From: Picochlorum sp. 'celeri'
Taxonomy: Eukaryota > Chlorophyta > Trebouxiophyceae
DNA: 64,000 nucleotides
Assembly: GCA_010909725.1 (NCBI GenBank)
Contig: JAACMV010000017.1
Span: forward strand, 124,001 to 188,000
Reading direction: 5' to 3'
Shown: piece by piece, positions 35,401-47,400 of the stretch
Layout: each line of letters begins with the position of its first letter
Position numbering within the stretch: the first letter of the stretch is position 1
The notes under the pieces: generated by a model
Database searches by the model: none
Told to the model about the DNA's origin: nothing
What the model saw: only the letters and a program-made list of their open reading frames with translations
Program-made: the position numbers and the translations under genes

Positions 35401-38400
35401 AGATCGCTCAGATCTTCTTGGCTGCGTCGATCGCACCAGGCGGTCCGTGGATATGCAGTTCTCATGAACATCGATTGAAAACTCCGAGGATATACTTAGA
35501 GCTGCCTTTATCATTGTTGTCGAGATACAATTCGATCGTATATTTATCATTGGTTGATGAAAATCTCGTCTGCACTCCAACATAGCAGTCATTGAGACGC
35601 CTTGGGCAAGAGCCTCACATGGCAAATGACTGGTTCGGTTGTCCACCTCTGGAAGAGATACAAGGCTGTGCTTTACTTGGATATCAAGTAAACCAAACAA
35701 CTCATAAAACCAAATCATGCTTGACTTATATGGGCTGAGAATATTCTTGTCTTCATCCACTAGGCCAAACACGTGCGTCGAATCGGATAAAGAGCAAACA
35801 GCCATCATCTGATCCAAGCTAGACACCGCGATCTCTGGTACATCTGTGAAAGATGCCTTAAGCTCGCAGGAAACACCGATTTTTAAATGTTTTAAATCTC
35901 CTGATGTTGGAGTGGGCTCAAGAGGATCCCCCAAACTTCGATGTCCCTGCTGCTCGAAGGACAGGATCTTAAGGATTCCTTCTGTACTTGCTGGCCTCAT
36001 CCTGATATGTCTGGAGACATACTCTGCCTCTGAGACATGGTTATTTGTAGCCCCTGCCAAGTGAATACTAAATGTTTCTGCTCTTATCGTTTGGATATCG
36101 TGTCCAAAACTTTTTGCGATGTGTGAACAGGCAATCGCACAATAATCGAAGGGAATAGAAAGTTGTGTTCCAAGAGGTATTCTGCTGCTGCAATTTTCAT
36201 AGAAATAGAGTGCAGACGATGCCTCCAAGACATTTAAAGATTTTTCAGTGCCAATAACATGGCACATATCTGCAATGAGAGGCCTGCCGGAGTCTAATAC
36301 GTCGATACTCAGCTTCCAGCCAAGCGCTTTATTCTCAGGCATAGTTTGATTTTGTGACCCGGCAAGAGAATGCAAGCACTGTAACTTATTCTGCAGCAAA
36401 TGTTCCCCTAATCTGACTTCGCATACACCGTATATATCAAAGCAAATGCTATTCACATGATCTTCAGTATCCTGCACTGTTCTGCGGCCCACATTCCTGC
36501 AGAAAACCAATTTTGCCGAGGCAGAAAATTCTTGGAATGTCTCTGAAATCATGGCAAAGGCTGTCATTTCTGGCACCTGAAGACAGTTAATCGGATACAA
36601 AAAATTCATCGCAGTATAGTGGACCGAGGTTTTGCGTATGGAGAGGACTTTATAGACGTTAGCCATGGGAGGTATTGTGGAAAGTACTGCCTTCTTCCAT
36701 GCGGTATCATCCAGTTTCCGAGCCATTTGACCAAAAGAACTTCCTTGGCATACAGTATGAGCATTTGTACCCTATATAGTAATAATAATTATCATTAATT
36801 AATTTTCGTAATAGGCTCATATAGCATTTTGGACAAGCATGGTAATATTTTATGGCGCACCTGGAACGCGAAGGAACTAGCCCCCAGAAGACGTTGGTCA
36901 CAATGCCTAGCAATTGGGGCATCTTGTCTGGCCTGGAATACGTTTGATCCTTGATTTTCCAGCATACGATCGATGTAACTATTTATGAACCTTAAATGAC
37001 GGATTTGCTGAACAGAATTTCTGCGCGGCTGCTGTACAACATTTACCACTGACAAGAGCCCAGCCGCTGTTTCACAGTGGCCATAATCTGTTTTCGACGC
37101 CGAAAAGGTTATATACTTGCTGGGAGAGGTTTGAAGAATTGATCCATATTCGATTGGGTCCCCTAACTCTGTGCCAGTCCCATGCATTTCGATATGGAAC
37201 TCCACCGCCGATATTTTTGAGTTCTCCAAAGCAGAGAGGATCACTCTTTGCTGGGCGGGACCGTTTGGTGCTGTCAAACTGCCGCTCTTCCCATCTTGCC
37301 CCACGGAGGTTCCGAATACTGCGCCTAAATTTTCCTCCTGCCTATAGGTCAGCAGCATGGAGGTACATGATTCCGAGCGTACGTATCCATTTGCCTCAGC
37401 ATCTAGAGTTTTGCACCTCCCGTCAAGTGACAACATCCCTGACAGAGAGAAAAGCATTGTCTTTGTGGGAGTCAATATTGCATTCACCCCTGAAGCAATA
37501 CCTTCCTGGTATCTAGACCATTTCATTTCATTGCATGCATAATGCAGTGCCACCATGGAGGAAGAGCATGCTGTATCAATACTTGCGCAAGGACCATTCA
37601 GATCAAACAAGTATGATATTCGGCCGGAAGCAACACTATTTGCGCAACCTGAGGCGGAGTATACGTTCGCATCGATCCAAGTGACATGATATTGGTAGTC
37701 TGGGGCGCCGATGCCTACCATGACTGAACAACTTTTCGAAACGGCGACAGATTGTGATATTTCAAGAGAATTCTCCAATAAAAGTCTTTGTTGTGGATCG
37801 ATACTAAGAGCCTCGGTCAGTGATAATTTGAACAGAAGATGGTCAAATGCAAACAAATCTCTCAAAAACACTCCAAACCTTACTATGATCTTATGGTTGA
37901 CGACTGAGTCATCGTTGGTGTTCCATCGGCAAATCGGTGTGCCAATAACTTTATCTGTATTTTCTGTGACTGATTTGTTTATGGTGGCCTTTTGTGCAAT
38001 GTACCGTATAAAGACAGGCTTTGACGTATCATTAAGGTCATTCTGCATTGATGTTCGAATCTTGTTTTGTTCGTTTCCAGTTTTATTGCCTTCGAAATTT
38101 AAGAGAACATGACCACTCAAAGCTCGGACTGTTGGATAGTTTAGAATGTCAGTTGCATCTATATTGTAAGGATAAACCTTATTGAGGGAATTCTGCAGTT
38201 CGACCAGACCCAAAGAATCCACACCAACATCCATGAATGGATCGTCCAACCCTATGGGTGCACCTGTGATTCCTTCTGCAATCTTTTGAATAGACATTTG
38301 AATGCTATCGATATCCTCATACTTTGGGATATCTGAACGGGATCGAATGGCATTATTATTGGCTGCGAGGACTCCAGCAGTTTCTTCACGGATCTCAGCC

Positions 38401-41400
38401 AGGAAGTATGGAACAGAACCCACAAGTCTAAAGGTTCTCTTCCATTCCATTTTGAAAATAGGAACCGATGATATATATAAAATGTTCGCGTTCAGAAGCA
38501 CGGATTTTAAACAATCTACAGCTTCCGAAGGCTCAAGAAATACAACCCCAGACCTGCTGGCTGCCTTACGCACAGCCTGCGTAGATGCCATTCCTTGTGA
38601 CCAGGCGCCCCATTGAATCGACAAAGCGAGAATGCCTGTGGATCGGCATTCGCTCGAAAAGGCATCTAGAGCTCCATTAGCTGCACAATAATTGAGCTGA
38701 CCCGCGGATCCGATCAAGGAGGCAATCGAAGAGAACAAGATGCATTTTTGCAACGGCAGGATACCTGTAGCACCTCGAAGGGATACCTTTGGTGCTAGAA
38801 CTTGGCGTATGCTCGACATATCTTGTGATTCAATAGCAGAATCTTTGGTTATACCTGCAGAATGAACTACACCAGTGATTGTCCTTCCATAGGAGTTTTC
38901 AATAATCAGATCCCAGTCCTCTCTAAATGTCAAATCACATCCCAGGTGGGTAACTTCGCTTGAAGTTTCTGACAAATGCCCAAGTCTTTTAGGCTTTCTA
39001 TTTATCAACTTTATCGTTTTCATCCCATACGAGATCAGAAAATCTGTTGCTACGACTCCAAGGTCGCCTGCTCCCCCTGTAATCAGCCAGGGGTTGGCTG
39101 ATTCTTCCCTCAGGGGTTTGGCATTTTTAATCATCAATTTCCCTACATGATTCGTATTGGAATATGCTTTCATCGCTGTTTTCACTGAAGAAATATAATA
39201 CTGGGTGTAATGCGGAGGTCGAACTCGCTGTTTTGCGAACAAAGTCCCTACTTCCTTGAGCAGGTTATGAATCGTGCCCGGGCTTGCGTAATCAAGCGCC
39301 ACTGTGTGCATCAAGACATCTGGCCTTTCTTGTGACATTCGGTGGCAACTCCAGATATTTCTTTTCCCCACTTCCAGAAAGGAGCCTGAGAAAGCCATGA
39401 CAGCGGCTGACGCAGCAACCATTCCAGGGGACGTCAAGGAATTTATGACTCTGTCTACTTCTGATACTGATAAGGATACATCATCCACGAAAGTGGTCTT
39501 TCTCGAGTCTCCCAGCGAGCGGCATCGGTAATTTTTCCTGACTACATGCCTCTTGTGACATGAACTTGCAGTAACAAACGGAGTACAATTTGCTGACTGC
39601 GCCACTTCCAATAGAGCCATTCCAAGAGCCCCCGACCCTGCGTGTACCAAGATGCGGTCTCCTCTTTTAACACCCTGAATGCACATCAAAGCCGTGCAAT
39701 AGACCGTTGGCAGAGTGCATGCCTCGTCCAGTGACAGGGACCCAGGTACTTTGAGCAACATCTCTGGATGGCTTATGCCAACATGTCCACCCAAGCAGCC
39801 AGGTACAAATCCAAACACTCTGTCTCCTTGCTTCAGACCTGATTTTGAGCCAGACATAATCACACCTGAACAGTCAGATGCAATAGGCTGTGGATTTCCT
39901 GGATATAGGCCCATAGCATTTAATACATCTCGAAAATTCAAGCCAACAGCATGAACACGCAGCGTTAAATCGGTATCACTCTTGTCTGAAGAGGGGTAGA
40001 AGTGCATATCAGTACTGGATCTTTGCAAAGTGAAAGACGATGGGATACTATCGTCCAAACTTTTTTCTAGCCTCGAATCAATTATGACAGAAGCAGATAT
40101 ATGCCTTCCAAATTGACCAAACCGCTTTGAATCCTCACTATGGACTTTATGCGTAGATGTATCGCTCGTAAACGTCATACACACATCTATTTCTCTCTCA
40201 GTTGCAACCGCCTTTAGCATACCATGCAGAGCTCCACTCTTCAAGTTGATTTCATTAGCTCTATACGGATACTCCATTGCCATTGAGTGCTTCACTTCGC
40301 TGAAATAAAAACCCTTTCCTAACTGTAGTATTGATTTAATCTGCTGCAGTTTTGCCCCCAGATATTCAGGTATGCTGCGTGTCGCATCACTAGCCAGGCT
40401 GACTGCTCCTGTGCGGTCACCACCGACAGGGGCGGAAACCTCTTCCTTAACGCAGTAATTGAAATTATGTTCTTGGAGACCCGCAGAAGGGTCGTATCTG
40501 CGATAAAACGGTTTTAGCGTCACTTCATTCATTGTCAACTGACTAATCAATTCAGCTTTTAACTTCATGCTCGAAGCTGAAGCCAAGGCGTGCATCTCGC
40601 GACAGTTTGATGGACGTCGCCTGGCATGGACGCCCATGAAAGAAGTTAGTACCGCAAGATTTGTTTCTCCAAACCTGAAAATAGACAATGCTGATGCGGT
40701 ATGCATGGCGCTATCTGCATAGAAGGGATCTATAGAGTGCGATTGCCTAGCTGAGTTGGCGGACGATATTCTGGCAATATTTGCGGTGGCAATTTCTTCT
40801 TTCTTCATGTCATAGATGCAAGAGACGAATATCAATGAACAAAAATTCATATGCTGTCGTTTTGTAGGATATCGAGACATCCGCAGCGGTAGAACCTCGG
40901 AGGTGTCGGAGGAACAGCGCTGTCCTGTTCCTGAAAACATATTTAATCGTCCCTGCACTAGACTGAAGGAACATTGGATGTCCAAGTCAGCCACAGAGCT
41001 CAAAAGAAGCGGTGACGTAATAACGGCTGATATTGCAGACTTTCTTTGCTTGTTATCCTCTAGACCCAAGTCAATGCAGCTAGAGCAAATATCCAGAAAC
41101 CCTGTCCCAGGAAATATTGGCTGTCCTCGCACTGTATGCTGGTATAAATCGGGTACTTTTGAAAGCGAGATTTGGAACACGACAACATCGGTAGATATCG
41201 ACAATACTTTTCTTGTTAATGTTCTGTGGATCGCCGGAAGCCAGTATTGGTCTCTAACAAAAGGAAGACGCCTAGAATTAAAGGGTCCGCCTCTACCTGC
41301 CTGGCAAGAGAACACAGCGTGTGCGTTGACGCCGCTCATTCCGAAAGAGCTCGTGGAGGCAAAGCCAGTCTCAGTTGCAATGCTACCAGAAAGTTCCCTT

Positions 41401-44400
41401 GGGAACGACTGCGACCCAGCACTGTCATTTCCCCCTTCATTCTTTAACAGTTTTGAGATGTGAGGGTTTAGGCCGATTAAATGTGTTATGGGTGCAACGG
41501 ACATTCCTTTCAAGTGGGACAACGCCAGTATACCTCCAGCAAGTCCTGCGCTCCCCTCAGTATGCCCAACCATCGACTTGGAGGACAGAATATATTTTGG
41601 AGGAGTGTGTTCAACCCCATAGCCCTTCATGATTGCGCCAACTTCAATGGGGTCTCCCAAAGATGTCCCAGTTCCATGAGATGAGATGGATGAAATATCA
41701 CCTCCTTGAAGTGATGCTTCGCGAAGAGTTTGTCTAATAAGAGCCGCCTGCGAAAGGCCATTTGGAGCAGTTAATCCACTTGATCTACCCGAGTGATTGA
41801 ATGAAGTTCCACGAATAATGCCTATGCTGCTATTGCTTGGTTTCTTGTCTCTGCCAAGAGCCATTGTAGTAACCCCTTCACCTCTACCGTAGCCATTGGC
41901 TACGGAAGAGAAGGCTTTGCACCTTCCATCTGGGGAAAGCGCATTGAGTTGACCTATTGCATTCATTGTATCCGAGAATGTTATCGTAAAAACCCCTGCA
42001 ACCACTGAGCTCTGACAGTCCTGATCCTGAAGTGCTCTCCTCCCCAAGTGCATTGCGACAAGCGATGAAGAGCAAGCAGTATGCGTCGACACACAGGGTC
42101 CAACAAGGGAGAAAGAGTACGAAATCCTCCCTATGAGAAAGTCCATTCCATTTCCTGTTGTTATTGATGGCTGGATTGGAACTCCCTCTCGGGAAAGATA
42201 CTGTATGTATTCCATGTGCATGACACCAACGAACCTGCAAGGCAATACATCGAGACTCAATCGCAACACCAGATGAACGCCAATCATCAATATCACTCTC
42301 TTACAATCCTGTGGAATTTCTCGAGGATGAATTCCAGTCAGTTTCGACCAGGACGCCCAAGGTCTCTTCGAGCAAAAGCCTCCCCTGGGGATCTAGTCCT
42401 TTGGCTTCGGAAGGTGCAATTTTGAACATCTCTGGATCGAATGCTTCCAGATTTTCAAAGTACCGTCCCATATAGTACGAATTGCCACCTAAATAGGGAG
42501 ATGCACTTAGTTGATTGATACACGCTGTCTTCGAAGGTGATACAAGAGAGTATGCACATACCTTCAAAAAGGTGCATCCTTTGTTCCATGTCCCACCGGT
42601 TCAGCGGGACAGTCCTCACATTATCAACTTCTGATGGTGAGGCACAAGCAAATTTGTACAAAGTTCGCATCGCATTGTTAGGGAAAGAGTATGATACAGA
42701 GAGTATTTCGGTGTTCACCATGTCCTCCAAGCTTTCCCCAGGAACCAATGGAATTATGCCAACACCATTAGGTTCCGGAGCGAAACTAGATGCAATTCCA
42801 TCTGCTAAAGCACGTGCATCTGCATAGTCAAAAAATTGTGATACAGGTATATCAAAATCAAACCTTGCACGAATCTTTTCAGACAATGCCTGTAAACTCA
42901 TCGAGTCCAGTCCGGCCGAGAACATAGGTTGATCTGGGGCGATGCTCAATCCCAAGGACTCTATGATGTCTTGTAGCTCTTGTAGAACTTCAAACGCTGT
43001 CATCACTTTTTTTCTGGGTTTGGGTACACCATCATGGATGGGCTGTTTCTCAATCACAATTCTCAAGATGTCTGGGATTGTCTGCATCGAACTACCAATC
43101 TTTATCCAATCAAAAGTGTTGATCATCAATGTTGAGGCCCTCGGGCCTTCTTTGATATCATTTGCTATTGCAAGTAAGAGATTGTTCATCTCATCAAGCG
43201 CATTGTCGGGCTGTATCAGGGCTAGCCCCATCTGAGACATTTTCTGTACGAACCCCTTGTCCTCAGCTGCCATACCCCTTCCTCCCCAATTGCCCCACTG
43301 AACAGCAATGCTTGGGATTCCGATCATACTTCCATAATCTCCCCATTCATCTAGTGCCCCATTGGCGGCAGCATATACTGACTGTCCGTGCACACCACTG
43401 AAAGCAGCGATGGACGAGAACATCTGCAACGCATCAATTGGCAGAGCAGTGGACAATCCATAGATTATGCTAGCTCCCGTCACTTTACCTGCAAAAACAT
43501 TTCGAATACTTTGAACAGTTATATTTGGAATTAATTTGGAGTCTAACTGCCCTCCAGCATGCATTACACCTGTCACTGGGCTATCCCTGGAAGCATAAAA
43601 AACCCCAGCAAGATCTTCTCTCTTGGACGAATCGGCCATTGACAAAACGATTCTAGAACAGAACAGTTCGTGCATGAAATTAAACTTTTCGGAAGGCTTA
43701 AATTTTCCAGTTCTTCCTAGGAAAACTCCTGAACTAAGGTTGAAGACGGCTATCCATAGGGAGATCAGACTTCCTATGGCTCCCATTCCACCGGTTACCA
43801 CAAGTTCTTGACGAGGCCTCAGAAACTCTTTGGCTCGATGTGAATAGAACATATCAGTGTTTGGGACCAGTACAGGGTGCTTGATACAATTCCCTTCGAT
43901 CCAAGACTCGAATTTAGTCCCGTTTGCATTATGCTGGTATCCTTTTTGACTTTTGGCTTGGCCTATCTGAGATGAAATGTACCCTGCTGTATCGGGAGCC
44001 TCATTGCGCAGCACGCGTAGGAAAGACTGGAACTCTCTCGACGGTCCGATCATTTTAAATCCATGTAGATAAAACGAACATGCGTTGGCCTGTGCGAAAA
44101 TAGGCAGGGAAAAGGACAAGCCTTCCAATTTTTTGCCAGTTTTCTGCCAAGCCACCTGGAGAGCTTCGCTTAACCAGGAAGTTGCGCTCTGCTCTGACTC
44201 AGGACGCCTCTTGATCTGAAATCCTGTCTCAAACTGTAAAGTCAAATTCTGGAATCTATGACTACCAACTTTTTGATGACTATCGGGTAGTTCTGTCTGA
44301 TATGATATGGAGTAGCGGTCTGTCAACCGACCTTCGATTTGCCTCTCCTGCACCAATTCTTTGGACTCTAAATCCGATATTTTGTGGTCTAACATATTTT

Positions 44401-47400
44401 TTGAGTTTTGTTTTATTCCCCAGTGATCTGTGTGGATTATGTGTTTGCCAAACGTCTTGAATACAGATGCATACATTGCTTGAGATTTTGGTTCGTCATT
44501 GAGCATCAACCTCTTCACTGATACAACAGCTCTTGGCCTCTGAGTAGCTCCTTTGGTATATGATGTGGCTGGTCCTAGATGAATTGAGCAGTCTAAAGAT
44601 GCAGGATAACGCTCAGAGTTTTCACAGATGATTTGTCCGAAGCTAGCTCTGTGGGGTTGCAACCATGCATCTCTGATTTGTAGAGCGCTCTCAATTTTTG
44701 AAAGTCTGCCTTCTTCTGGCCTTTGCTCTCGAATTATTGCGTTCACTTTAGATGAATAGTGGTTGATTCTCTGGATTTGGTTCAGAGAGGAGAGATGGAC
44801 CAATCCGGACGATACATTAATTTCAAACCTCAACAACAGAAAGGCCTCCAGCAGCACTGGATTCATAATCACGGCATCCCCAAGCACAAGGCGGGAACTG
44901 GCAGCACTTAAAATAGATGCAATAAAATCTTTGGATAGAGAAAACATTCCTGAACCTGGCATTATAGAGCGTGATCCGACAACATGGTCCCACATGTACG
45001 AGTCCTCAGGCCTTAACATGCTTTCCACTACCGTCGTGGATCGCTGAGGGGTATATCCTCCAAAAACGAAGCGATTGGTTAGTACCACGGGCCAATTGAT
45101 TTTTCTATAAAGTAAAGTATCGGTACCCGGAAGCATACTCTCCTCTATGCCTTCCAGTGCGATGCAGGTATTGGTTCCACTCATTCCGTAGGAACTCACA
45201 GTGCTGATGTTGACATTTCTGCAAAGACTGCCTCCAGATTGTCTTTGAGGCAGAAATTTCTTCCCTCGATGGTTGAAAATATTTTGAATAAATGGGTTCA
45301 AATGCCTCAATGAGTGGAATCGAAGATTGCGGAGTTGCAAAATTGATGAGAGTGCCCCCGCGATTCCATGAGCACCAGCAGTTCCCTCCGTATGTCCAAT
45401 TGCAGATTTCAGCGAGACTACACATCAGGAAGAATTCAACGAAGTTGACTAACATGTATACATATATTCAGCACATATGACATACCCAGATATTTGACTG
45501 AGGCTATCGAGTCGTACACCGTGTCAAGTGCCCCGATCTCAATTGGGTCACCTAAGGCAGTCCCGGTTCCATGCAGGTTGATGGACAAAATATCGTCTCT
45601 AGCCACCATCGACTCTTGTAAAATCTTGAATATCAATGAAGCTTGAGAAGGTCCATTGGGGGCGGTAAGAGAACTGCTTCTTCCGTCTTGATTGCACTCG
45701 CATCCTTTGATATACCCAATAATGTCCGATGGGTGACTCTCTGCATTTCCGACCACGATGGCAACACAGCCCTCCCCTCTGCCGTAACCATCAGCCGTGG
45801 AGTCTAAAGTCTTGCATCTTCCGCTCACAGAAAGTGAGCCTAAGACCGCCAGATTTAGCGTCGTCGTGGGAAGAAGCATGAGATTTGTTCCTCCGGACAC
45901 GCCATGCCCAATCGTCCCACGACGCAATCCATTGATTGCCAGGTATACTGCAACAAGCGACGAAGAACAGGCTGTGTCGATCCCAATACATGGTCCCTTG
46001 AAGTTAAATGTGTAAGGAATTATTCCGGATGCGAAGTTCAATCCACTGCCTGTTAGATGAGCCAGGTCTGGTGCAAGAACAGTATTTCTCAGAAACCCGG
46101 GAAACTCATTCCAGACACAGCCGACATATGTTCCAACAGAAGAGATAGATGAATTTAGCGAAATAGTCCTTTTGATTGCAAGTAAGGTTGATTCGAGCAT
46201 TAATTTTGACTGAGGGTCAAGCCACAGTGAGTCCCGTGCAGAGATCTTCAGGCTTTCACTGTCAAAGCAATCAATGTGCTGTATCCAGCAGCCATGGGTC
46301 AGCAGGCTTTCACTATTCGCTATTTTTGACACATGCTCCTCAGAAATATGAAATCTGTCTACCGGAGCTCTGTTCGTATGCTCTTTATCATCCGCAAGGA
46401 ACGCGAGTATACCCGGCTCGAGAAGAGGTCCAGGGCTCCTCGAGTAACCACCAGACGTACCCTCAACGCTTAATATTGTAAAACCTGAGGATGAGGCAGC
46501 TGGATGAATTAATAGACTTTTATCATTCGTAAACGTGCCAATTTGTCTTAACTTTTGGACTATAAATCCAGTGAGCGAAGCCACATCAGCGTAATCAAAT
46601 GCTATTGTGTCTGGCAGTTGCAGGCTGAAAGCATCCTGCAGTGCCTGCTTGAGCTCGATTGACGTAATCGAGTCCAGACCAATGTCAGCAAAGTAGAGGT
46701 CTGATATATTACCATCAACTTCCAGAACGTTATGAATTGTCTTCTCCACAATATTTTGTACCTCTTCGTCACTGAAAGCAACATTGTCATTGTGCTCAAA
46801 ATTCTGATCATACACATCAGATTCCTTCACGTGCGATGCTATACGTCCGCTTTCAAGATATTGTATGCTGTGAATAGATGTTCCAAATCCCAAGTAAAGG
46901 TCTTTCTTCGTGCGGGAGCATGTGGTTCTCCTCATGGGGGCGGCTGCATCTGAATGGTTCAGCATATCTGATAACAGCGTCCTGGTTGCATCAACCGATG
47001 CAGACAAACCCCTCGATTGGAGTGAGACTTCAGAAAAGAGTTCTTTCCACATGTCCGAGCCAATACATATGCCTATTGGATCCAAATCGAGGAGATCTGG
47101 GCGAGAAAAGTTTTTTGATGGAATCATCAATCCTTGCCATCTATCGTGGCACTCACACCTGCTGCTGCTCTGTGTCAAATGTTTCCCAATACATCCAGCA
47201 GCCACAACTTCCGCATTTACTAGGCTGTCTGATTTAGTCTCCATTAAAAACGATGGATGTATACAGCTGAACTTGGCGCAGATTTCAGTGTTCAACGCGC
47301 CTGATACACTGCCTAGAACAAGGTCCAACAGAGAGGTTTTGATCTGCAGAGCGTGGGTGCAGATCTTGGAGGCAAGGCATGCGAGTAAGACAGAAGGCAA